The position numbers were made by a program, and so were the translations under genes. Shown here piece after piece: positions 1-5,584 of a stretch of DNA of 5,584 nt. Every line of letters starts with the position of its first letter. Position 1 is the first letter of the stretch. The stretch comes from Lentzea aerocolonigenes (GTDB lineage: Bacteria; Actinomycetota; Actinomycetes; Mycobacteriales; Pseudonocardiaceae): contig NZ_JYJG01000391.1 of the NCBI RefSeq assembly GCF_000955955.1, forward strand, positions 1 through 5,584. The letters are read 5' to 3'. The notes under the pieces were generated by a model. The model saw only the letters and a program-made list of their open reading frames with translations, ran no database searches and had not been told where the DNA came from.

Positions 1-12
1 CCCCACCCGTAT

Positions 13-65
13 GCCGTGAACGGCGCTTTCGCGGACCTCAAGTCCCCGAAAGCGCCGTTCACGGC
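13..65. terminator. Strong intergenic hairpin, probable terminator
   Basis: Two 19-nt arms (13-31 and 47-65) are perfect reverse complements. After one C/C mismatch the stem continues for four more pairs (GGAC 33-36 with GTCC 42-45), leaving a 5-nt loop at 37-41. Only a short TTT run (66-68) follows, which is usual for high-GC actinobacterial terminators. It most likely ends transcription of a gene to the left of the window. It sits only 37 nt before the regulator start codon, so it could instead lie in that gene's leader or overlap its promoter. Such palindromes can also be members of dispersed intergenic repeat families, which one window cannot show. Confidence 0.75.
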
Positions 66-92
66 TTTCCCGTGACGTAGCCTCAGCGCCCT

Positions 93-100
93 GGGGAGGA
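93..100 (+). promoter_or_regulatory. Shine-Dalgarno of the SARP regulator gene
   Basis: The purine run GGGGAGGA matches the anti-Shine-Dalgarno end of 16S rRNA and lies immediately before the ATG at 103. The GGAGG core (95-99) is only three bases from the start codon, which is shorter than usual. The start is still favoured because the SARP winged-helix consensus begins at this methionine and no better-placed start is seen. No convincing -10/-35 pair could be picked out in 66-92. Confidence 0.6.
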
Positions 101-102
101 CG

Positions 103-2970
103 ATGGAGCTGAGGCTGCTGGGGACGGTCGAAGCCGTGCAGAACGGCCAGACCGTGGCGTTGGGCGGACCGAAACCGAGATTGGTGCTGGCCGCGTTGGT
201 GCTGGCGCGTGGACGTCTGCTGTCCGCGCACCGGCTGATCGATCTGTTGTGGGAGGACGATCCACCGAAGAGCGCCTCGGGTTTGCTGCACACCTACATG
301 TCCGGTTTGCGCAGAGCACTGGGGCCTGCCGCCATCGTCACCGAGGACGGCGGCTACCGGCTCGACAGCAGTGGCATGCGGGTCGACGTCTACGAGTTCG
401 AACGCAAGGCGCAGGACCCCGCAGAGGACGCCGAGGCGGAGTGGCGAGGTCCGGCGCTCGCCGGGCTGACGGGGTCGTTCGCGCGCTCGGAGGCGAAGCT
501 GCTCGAGGAGGCCCGGCTGGCCGTGGTCGAGCGGCGGATCGTGGCCGGTCTCGACCAGCCAGGCGAGGTGCTGACCGAGCTTCGTCAACTGGTCGAGCAG
601 CACCCGTTCCACGAACGGCTGCGCGCGCACCTCATCACCGCGCTCGACCGCACCGGGCGAAGACGTGACGCGATGACGGTCTTCCACGAGACGCGCCGGC
701 TGCTGGCGGACGAGCTGGGCGTGGAGCCCGGCCGCGAACTGCAGGACGCGTACCGCTCGTTGCTGGAGGAGCACGAACCGGAGGCGGCACCGGATCTGCT
801 GCCCGCGGACATCCCGGACTTCGTCGGGCGCGACGACGAGGTGCGCAGGATTCACGCGGCGCGGATCGTCGCGATCTCCGGCCCGCCCGGCGCGGGCAAG
901 ACGACGCTGGCGATCCACGCCGCCCGCACGTTCCCCGACGGCTTCACCGGTGGCAGGTTGTACGCGGACCTGCGCGGCACGTTCCGGCCGCTCGACCCGT
1001 TCGACGTGCTCGGCCGGTTCCTGCGCGCTTTGGGCGTGGCTGCCGGTGATCTGCCCGCGACGCTCGACGAACGGGTCGAGTTCTACCGGATGCTCACCGC
1101 CGCACGGGGTGTGGTGGTCGTGCTGGACGACGCGGCCGACGAGAGGCAGGTGCGGCCGTTGCTGCCGGGCGGAACAGCCTCCCGGTGCCTGATCGCCAGC
1201 CGGGCCCGGCTCGCCGCGCTGGAGGCCGCCGAGCAGATCGGCATGCCGCTCCTCGGTGAGGCCGAGGGCCTGGCGCTGCTCACCGCGACGGCCGGCGGCG
1301 CCGATCCCGCCGCGGCACGGGAGATCCTGCGGTTGTGCGGCCATCTTCCGCTCGCGGTGCGGATCATGGCCGCGCGGATCGCGGCGCGCCCGGACCGGCC
1401 GTTGTCCTCGATGGTGGTGCGGTTGCGCGAACAACGCCGGATCCTCGACGAGCTCCGGGTGGGCGACCTGGAAGTGCGGGGCAGCGTGGCGTTGAGCTAC
1501 GACGCCCTGCCCGCGCCGGCGCGCAGGGCCCTGCGGTTGCTCGGGTGGCTCGGCGTCTCCGACTTCGCCCCGTGGGTCGTGGCGGTGCTGATGGACGTCA
1601 CCCTGTTCGACGCCGATGACGTGATCGACACGCTGGTGCACGCCCACCTGCTGGACGTGAGCGGCGGGCCGCGGTTCCGGATGCACGACCTCGTGCGCGT
1701 CTTCGCGTGGGAGCGTGCCCACGCCGAGGAGGAACGTGCCGAGCTCACGTCGGTCGCGACCCGTGCCGGTGAGCTCTGCCTGCTGCTGGTGGAACACGCT
1801 TCCGGTGGCACGCCGATGAGAACGCTGCGACCGCCGCGTTCCGGTGAGGCCGGTCTGGACCGGTGGCAGGCGGTGCTGCCGAAGCACCCGCCCGACTGGC
1901 TGGACGTCGAGCAGGGCACGCTGGTGCACGTGGTCGAACGGGCCGGCGAGCTCGATCTGGCGGACGTGGCGACCCGGCTCGCCACCTCGCTGTGCTCGTC
2001 GTCGTTCGCCGTGGAGAACCGGTTCCACCACTGGTGGCGCACGCACACCGCGGCCCTGGAGTCGGCCAGGCGCGCGGGCGATCGGGCCGGGGAGGCGCTG
2101 GTGCTGTCCGGGCTCGGCTGGCTGCGGGCCGAGCAGGACCGGCTCGACGAGGCCATCGACTACTACCGCCAGGCGCTGGAGTGCGACGAGAACCCGGTCA
2201 CGCGGCTGCTGCTGGCCAGTGTGCTCAGGGAACGCGGTGATCTCGTGGCCGCCCTGGCCACCGCGGACGACGTCCTGCCGGTGCTGACCGATCCCCGAGC
2301 GGTTGCCAGGGCCGAGCACGGCCGGGCGATGACGTTGCTGGAGCTGGGAGACTTCGCCGCTGCCCGGGCGGGCCACGAGAAAGCCCTTGCCGCCTATCGG
2401 GAACTCGAGGACGACCACGGTGTCGGGCTGGTGCGGCGGTCGATCGGGATCGTGTTCCGCGCCGAGGGCCGGCTCGACGAGGCGGCGCGGGAGAGCGAGG
2501 AGGCGTTGCGCTGCCTGAGCGTCGCGGGCGACCGGCTGATGGTCGTCTACGCCGTGCAGTCGCTCGCGAAGGTGCGCATCAGGCAGGGCCGCGGTGAGGA
2601 GGTGCGGGCCGGGCTGCTGTCCGCTTTGGACACCTGCCACGAGATGCAGGACGGCTTCGGCGAGGCGCTCGTCCGCCGCACGCTCGGCGAGCTGGAACTG
2701 GCTGCCGGCCGGTGCACCGAGGCGATCGGTCACCTGCGGCAGGCCCTCGACTGGTGGGAGTCGTTGAACCTCACGCTGTGGCGGGCACGGACGCTGCGGG
2801 ACCTGGCCGCCGCGCTCGCCGCCCTGGGTGAGACCGGGGAAGCCGAGGCGGCGCACCAGGAAGCGCACCGGTTGTTCGTGCTGCACGACAGCCGTGAGGC
2901 ACGGGAGCCGCGAGTGCCCGGCGGCTTGTCGGGAGCCGCCGGGCACATCGCGGGGCGTGTTAGGGGGTGA
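103..2970 (+). CDS. AfsR/SARP-family transcriptional regulator (winged helix-BTAD-NB-ARC-TPR)
   Basis: This 955-residue cytoplasmic protein has the full large-SARP layout, close in length to AfsR. Residues 1 to about 90 form the OmpR-type winged helix that binds direct-repeat promoters. Residues 97-225 form the BTAD, with the typical HPFHERLRAHLITAL and DELGVEPGREL stretches. A STAND ATPase follows: FVGRD at 240-244, Walker A GPPGAGKTT at 260-268, Walker B VVVVLDD at 337-343, a GLPL-like GHLPL at 413-417 and an MHD motif at 527-529. About six TPR-like helical pairs fill roughly 660-925 and probably sense a ligand or partner. By family knowledge such proteins activate secondary-metabolite or other pathway genes, with ATP binding switching the state. 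The target is unknown. The spacer between FVGRD and Walker A is unusually short, and the last 25 or so residues fall on a hairpin and overlap the convergent gene, so the tail is probably not conserved. It is not AfsR itself on this evidence. Confidence 0.93.
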   Translation: MELRLLGTVEAVQNGQTVALGGPKPRLVLAALVLARGRLLSAHRLIDLLWEDDPPKSASGLLHTYMSGLRRALGPAAIVTEDGGYRLDSSGMRVDVYEFERKAQDPAEDAEAEWRGPALAGLTGSFARSEAKLLEEARLAVVERRIVAGLDQPGEVLTELRQLVEQHPFHERLRAHLITALDRTGRRRDAMTVFHETRRLLADELGVEPGRELQDAYRSLLEEHEPEAAPDLLPADIPDFVGRDDEVRRIHAARIVAISGPPGAGKTTLAIHAARTFPDGFTGGRLYADLRGTFRPLDPFDVLGRFLRALGVAAGDLPATLDERVEFYRMLTAARGVVVVLDDAADERQVRPLLPGGTASRCLIASRARLAALEAAEQIGMPLLGEAEGLALLTATAGGADPAAAREILRLCGHLPLAVRIMAARIAARPDRPLSSMVVRLREQRRILDELRVGDLEVRGSVALSYDALPAPARRALRLLGWLGVSDFAPWVVAVLMDVTLFDADDVIDTLVHAHLLDVSGGPRFRMHDLVRVFAWERAHAEEERAELTSVATRAGELCLLLVEHASGGTPMRTLRPPRSGEAGLDRWQAVLPKHPPDWLDVEQGTLVHVVERAGELDLADVATRLATSLCSSSFAVENRFHHWWRTHTAALESARRAGDRAGEALVLSGLGWLRAEQDRLDEAIDYYRQALECDENPVTRLLLASVLRERGDLVAALATADDVLPVLTDPRAVARAEHGRAMTLLELGDFAAARAGHEKALAAYRELEDDHGVGLVRRSIGIVFRAEGRLDEAARESEEALRCLSVAGDRLMVVYAVQSLAKVRIRQGRGEEVRAGLLSALDTCHEMQDGFGEALVRRTLGELELAAGRCTEAIGHLRQALDWWESLNLTLWRARTLRDLAAALAALGETGEAEAAHQEAHRLFVLHDSREAREPRVPGGLSGAAGHIAGRVRG
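2914..2946. terminator. Hairpin between convergent genes, probable bidirectional terminator
   Basis: A perfect 13-bp inverted repeat (2914-2926 with 2934-2946) encloses a 7-nt loop. It is very GC-rich and has no T-tract on either side. It starts 14 nt beyond the stop codon of the minus-strand beta-helix gene, the expected place for that gene's terminator, yet it lies wholly inside the last codons of the plus-strand regulator gene. For plus-strand transcripts the hairpin is reached before the stop codon, so a translating ribosome would melt it. Its main role is therefore probably ending the minus-strand operon. Confidence 0.7.
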
Positions 2971-4618
2971 CCTGGGCGTTGGTCAGCCCCTTCACCGCCC
3001 CGGTCACGGTGTTCGAGGCGTAGACGACGTTGGGCATCGCCGTGCACTTCGACACCGAGGTGATGTTGATGGCGTACTGGCCGACTCCGCCGAGGTCGGA
3101 GCGGTTGTTGCGCCAGGTGTTGCCGCAGCCGTTGGGCAGGCTGGGGGTGGTGCTGGTGTTGTGCGTCTCGTAGCCGTTGGCGAACGTGCCGGGGCTGCGG
3201 AACGTGCCGGTGTTGTCCTCGATGAGGTAGCCGATCCCCTTGACGTCGACCCAGGAGTCGGCCGAGTTCTCGCCGGTGATGCCCTGGCCGTCGAAGGTGT
3301 TGCCGCGGATGACGCCCTCGTAGGTCCCTTCCTTGACGTCGATGGGCTCGGCCGCGATGTTCGGGCCGATCCTGTTGCCCAGCACCTGGACGCGGTCGCT
3401 GCGGTCGATGCCGCCGCTGTTGCCGTGGCAGGCCCAGTTGGAGTTGGCGGAACCGAGGTACACGCCCTCGCCGTAGCCGGGCTGGACCAGGCCGGTGTCG
3501 GTGATCACCGAGTTGCGGATGACGCTGTCGGCGGACGAACGGCGGAAGTGCACGGCTTCCTCGTCGACGTGGTGCACCGAGACCGAGTCGATCGTGGTGT
3601 GGTGCGAGTTGTCGAGGACGATGCCCTTCTTCGACTCCTGCACGGTGAACCCGGTGAGGTTCCAGTACGGGGAGTTGAAGATCCACAGGCCGTAGCCGGA
3701 GTCCCAGCCCGCGGTGGGCGCGGGGCAGTCAGGGGGATCGCCGGACGGACCGTCGTTGATGATCACGGCGTCGCGCGGGCCGGTCAGGGTGATGGGCTGC
3801 GACGGGGTGCCCGCACGGCCGTTCGTGAGGAACGAGCCGTGGTAGGTGCCGGACGCGAGCTTGATCGTCTGGCCTGGTGTGGCCGCGGCGAGCGCTGCCT
3901 GGAGTTGGGCAGGGTTGGAGACGTTGACCGTGTCCCCGCCGCCGCTGTTCGGACTCGTCGTGGCGCTGACAGGTGCGCTGGCCGCCGAGGTGTTGCCCGC
4001 CGCGTCCTTGGCGCGTACCGAGAACGAGTACGCGGTGGCGGGGGACAGGCCGGTGACCGTGGCCGATGTGCCTGTGACGGTCGTGACTGCGTTGCCCTGC
4101 AGGATTTCGTAGCCGGTGACGCCGACGTTGTCCGTGGATGCGGTCCAGGACAACGACACCGAGCTGGACGTCACACCCGTCGAACGCAGATCCGTTGGCA
4201 CCGTGGGAGGTTGCGTGTCGGTGGGCGGGGTGGTGCCGCCGCCGCACGACGCGCCGTTGATCGTGCAGTTCGCCGGCAGGCTGCCACCGGATGCGTTGAA
4301 GCCGAACTTCGCCGTGGCGCCGGGTTTGATCGTGCCGTTGAAGCCGGCGTTGGTGAACTTGTGGTGCTGACCCGTCGATGTCCGGACGGAGCTCCACGAG
4401 CTGGTGATCGTGGTGCCCGACGGCAGGTCGAACTCGAGGGTCCACCCCGTGGTGGCAGCGTCACCGGAGTTGGTGATCGTCACGTTCGCGCCGTAACCGC
4501 TGTCCCACACGGAGGTCTGGGTGACCTCGGCCTTCAGCACGGGAGCCGCCTGGGCGGGCCCGCTGCTCAGCAGTGCCGCGACCGTCGCGGCGACCGCTCC
4601 GAGCGTCAGTGCTCTCAT
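2960..4618 (-). CDS. Secreted CBM2-FN3-right-handed beta-helix protein, putative polysaccharide lyase-like
   Basis: The product is 552 residues. Residues 1-25 are a signal peptide (MRAL, an Ala/Val-rich core, then an AQAA-type cleavage region), so it is exported. Residues 27-125 are a CBM2 with the binding-face aromatics W38 and W75, F93 where most family members have Trp, and a closing pair C118/C125. A Pro/Thr linker leads to an FN3 domain (about 137-222), a common spacer in actinobacterial glycanases. Residues 231-552 are a right-handed parallel beta-helix with many rung-like Asn/Val/Ile repeats, four Cys (298, 397, 498, 525) and the motif EPIDVKEGT around K429. The fold is typical of pectate, alginate and chondroitin lyases, but the exact family is not recognised. 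The ATG at 4618 is chosen because it starts the signal peptide and has a GGAGG site; the frame stays open much further upstream only as a shadow of the previous gene. The TAA stop overlaps the convergent regulator gene by 11 bp. Cellulose or chitin binding by the CBM is equally possible. Confidence 0.88.
   Translation of the reverse strand: MRALTLGAVAATVAALLSSGPAQAAPVLKAEVTQTSVWDSGYGANVTITNSGDAATTGWTLEFDLPSGTTITSSWSSVRTSTGQHHKFTNAGFNGTIKPGATAKFGFNASGGSLPANCTINGASCGGGTTPPTDTQPPTVPTDLRSTGVTSSSVSLSWTASTDNVGVTGYEILQGNAVTTVTGTSATVTGLSPATAYSFSVRAKDAAGNTSAASAPVSATTSPNSGGGDTVNVSNPAQLQAALAAATPGQTIKLASGTYHGSFLTNGRAGTPSQPITLTGPRDAVIINDGPSGDPPDCPAPTAGWDSGYGLWIFNSPYWNLTGFTVQESKKGIVLDNSHHTTIDSVSVHHVDEEAVHFRRSSADSVIRNSVITDTGLVQPGYGEGVYLGSANSNWACHGNSGGIDRSDRVQVLGNRIGPNIAAEPIDVKEGTYEGVIRGNTFDGQGITGENSADSWVDVKGIGYLIEDNTGTFRSPGTFANGYETHNTSTTPSLPNGCGNTWRNNRSDLGGVGQYAINITSVSKCTAMPNVVYASNTVTGAVKGLTNAQVTP
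4240..4530. repeat. CBM2 repeat copy A (5' end of the complete beta-helix gene)
   Basis: This stretch aligns without gaps to 4626-4916 at a constant offset of 386 bp. The core is strongly conserved: 4293-4344 is identical over 52 nt, and by hand count there are 11 mismatches over about 150 nt from 4293 to 4444. Outside that core the identity falls. It encodes the CBM2 of the downstream gene. Over 102 aligned residues, 75 match the other copy. Confidence 0.9.
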
Positions 4619-5584
4619 CAGTTGCCTCCGCAGGGGTTGCCGTTGACGGTGCAGCCGGTCGGCGTGCCGGTGCCCGAGGCGTTGAAGCCGAACTTCGCCG
4701 TGGCGCCGGGTTTGATCGTGCCGTTGAAGCTCGCGTTGGTGAACTTGTGGTGCTGGCCCGTGGAAGTCCGGACGGAGCTCCACGAGCTGCTGACCTTCGT
4801 GCCGGACGGCAGGTCGAACTCGACGGTCCAGGACGACGTCGCGGTCGCACAGCCGTTGGTCACCGTCACGTCGGCGCCGTAACCACTGTCCCACACCGAG
4901 GTCTGGGTGATCTTGGCGGTGACGCACGAGCCCGACGGCGGAGTGGTGGTCGTAGTCGTGGTGGTTGTGGTCGTCGACGTCGTGGTAGTGGTCGTGGTGG
5001 AGGTCGTGGTCGACGTGGTGGTGCTGGTCGGCGGTGTGCCGTCGACGGACTTCAGGAACAGAGACGCCGCCGAGTCGGTCTTCGTGGCGTCCACGCCGTG
5101 CCCGCCGGTGTAGTCGCGCTGCTCGTTCATGGCCCAGTCGGCGATCGGTGTGCCACCGGCGTCCAGGTGCTGGTAGGCCGTGCCGTTCCAGCCGAACTGG
5201 TAGATCCGCGAGTGGTCGGCGTAGTAGTCGGTGAACGGGCCGCCGGTCGCGAGCTGTTTCGTCATGGCGTTGTTGAAGAAGACGTTGCGCGGCCCGGACG
5301 CGCCGGACCACTTCACGGCCTTCTTGCCCGCACCCCACCAGATCGGGAACCAGTTGGAGTTGTCCGGTCCGCCGCCGCCTTCCTCACCGCAGTTCGCGCG
5401 GCAGTTGCCGGAGCGGTGCGCGTAGGAGACGCGAACCGTGTTGAGCTCGAACAGGTTGTTGCGTTCCCAGCCGCCGTGCAGGTTCAGGTCGGAGTCGAAG
5501 TCGTTGCCCACCACGACGTTGCCCGAGGAGGACCACTGGAACGTGAAGTGGCGCAGGTTGCGGGAGGTGTTGCCGGCGTAGAGC
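4618..5584 (-). CDS. Secreted beta-helix-like protein with Thr-rich linker and C-terminal CBM2 (5' end outside the window)
   Basis: The last 321 residues are visible, and the frame is still open at the window edge, so the start and any signal peptide are missing. The first part (5584 to about 5045) has beta-helix-like rungs with short Asn-rich turns (for example SGNVVVGNDFDSDLNLHGG), an NCRANC cysteine pair, a glycine run and an aromatic-rich NSNWFPIWWG stretch. It looks like the C-terminal part of an extracellular glycan-active beta-helix protein, but I cannot name its family. A linker with 26 Thr (about 5037-4927) follows, then a CBM2 (4926-4621) with binding-face Trp codons, Phe in place of the third Trp, and four Cys. 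The stop codon shares one base with the start of the next gene. Secretion is inferred from the CBM, the linker and the cysteines. Confidence 0.85.
   Translation of the reverse strand, partial: LYAGNTSRNLRHFTFQWSSSGNVVVGNDFDSDLNLHGGWERNNLFELNTVRVSYAHRSGNCRANCGEEGGGGPDNSNWFPIWWGAGKKAVKWSGASGPRNVFFNNAMTKQLATGGPFTDYYADHSRIYQFGWNGTAYQHLDAGGTPIADWAMNEQRDYTGGHGVDATKTDSAASLFLKSVDGTPPTSTTTSTTTSTTTTTTTSTTTTTTTTTTTPPSGSCVTAKITQTSVWDSGYGADVTVTNGCATATSSWTVEFDLPSGTKVSSSWSSVRTSTGQHHKFTNASFNGTIKPGATAKFGFNASGTGTPTGCTVNGNPCGGN
4625..4629 (-). promoter_or_regulatory. Shine-Dalgarno inside the upstream gene, feeding a TGATG coupled start
   Basis: On the minus strand GGAGG lies six bases before the ATG at 4618, an ideal spacing. 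It is made by the GGA-GGC glycine codons of the upstream gene's C-terminal CGGN, followed at once by the TGA that shares its last A with the downstream ATG. Ribosomes ending the first gene can restart on the second, which supports a single operon and fixed production ratios. Confidence 0.85.
4626..4916. repeat. CBM2 repeat copy B (3' end of the upstream gene)
   Basis: This is the partner of 4240-4530 at a 386-bp offset with no indel. The identical 52-nt block is 4679-4730. Because the copies belong to two different genes, they sit in different reading-frame registers of the window, although each is read in its own CBM2 frame. Copy B encodes two extra cysteines (codons 4926-4924 and 4851-4849) that copy A lacks. 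Confidence 0.9.
4942..5028. repeat. Low-complexity Thr-codon tract (linker)
   Basis: The plus strand reads as a run of GGT and CGT triplets with occasional AGT, TGT, GGA and CGA. On the coding minus strand these are ACC, ACG, ACT and ACA threonine codons broken by single serines, including unbroken runs of 7 and 11 Thr. Such Thr/Ser linkers separate catalytic-like and carbohydrate-binding modules in secreted actinobacterial enzymes and may be O-mannosylated. Mixed codon use argues that it is maintained as protein sequence, although the tract could change length by slippage. Confidence 0.9.

Noticed and set aside
1497..2156. 219-codon minus-strand frame inside the regulator
   Set aside because: It is Ser/Arg-rich with no recognisable domain, and is antisense to the NB-ARC/TPR region whose plus-strand frame carries clear motifs.
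2828..4882. 684-codon open frame on the plus strand
   Set aside because: It lies antisense to the complete CBM2/beta-helix gene and extends into the next one. Its protein is Arg/Val/Ala/Gly-rich with no domain, as expected for a high-GC shadow frame.
4942..5028. GGT/CGT triplet tract considered as a CRISPR or regulatory tandem repeat
   Set aside because: There are no spacers or fixed-length repeat units. The triplets are explained fully as Thr codons of the linker.
4907..5113. Plus-strand frame with a long poly-Val stretch resembling a membrane segment
   Set aside because: It is the complement of the Thr-codon linker; the minus-strand frame is the one with a coherent secreted-protein architecture.
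4619..5338. Upstream extension of the complete beta-helix gene to a start at 5338
   Set aside because: The extension is Arg/His/Gln-rich nonsense read out of frame through the upstream CBM2 gene. The signal peptide beginning at 4618 is the natural N-terminus.
103..5584. Direct control of the secreted pair by the neighbouring SARP regulator
   Set aside because: The genes converge, and the pair's promoter is outside the window, so no binding sites can be examined. Adjacency alone does not support a regulatory link.

Overview
The window comes from a high-GC actinomycete. The codons are G/C-rich at third positions, one gene is an AfsR-like SARP regulator, and the secreted proteins carry actinobacterial-style CBM2 and FN3 modules. 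A Pseudonocardiales genus such as Lentzea, Saccharothrix or Amycolatopsis is a reasonable guess, but nothing here fixes the genus.

Layout. Positions 1-102 are intergenic and dominated by a strong perfect hairpin (13-65). Positions 103-2970 (+) hold one large regulator: SARP winged helix and BTAD, then an NB-ARC-type STAND ATPase, then a TPR sensor region. Converging on it from the right are two minus-strand genes for secreted, carbohydrate-binding beta-helix proteins. The downstream one (4618 to 2960) is complete: signal peptide, CBM2, FN3, right-handed beta-helix. The upstream one (5584 to 4618) is cut by the window edge: C-terminal part of a probable beta-helix protein, Thr-rich linker, CBM2.

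The two secreted-protein genes are stitched together by a TGATG stop/start overlap, with a GGAGG Shine-Dalgarno inside the last codons of the upstream gene. They are therefore almost certainly co-transcribed and probably translationally coupled. Their CBM2 modules are near-identical in their core and lie back to back across the gene junction, so the pair has a mirrored architecture (catalytic-like domain - CBM2 | CBM2 - FN3 - catalytic-like domain). Both proteins probably act outside the cell on the same polysaccharide. Whether they are lyases, hydrolases or non-catalytic binders cannot be settled from sequence alone.

The regulator and the secreted pair converge and overlap by 11 bp at their 3' ends, and a perfect 13-bp hairpin lies inside the end of the regulator gene. 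They need not be functionally linked. I saw no RNA gene, CRISPR array, transposase, integrase or attachment site. The most interesting material is the coupled pair of CBM2/beta-helix proteins, their duplicated CBM2 modules, and the conserved-looking E-x-I-D-V-K-E-G motif in the complete one.
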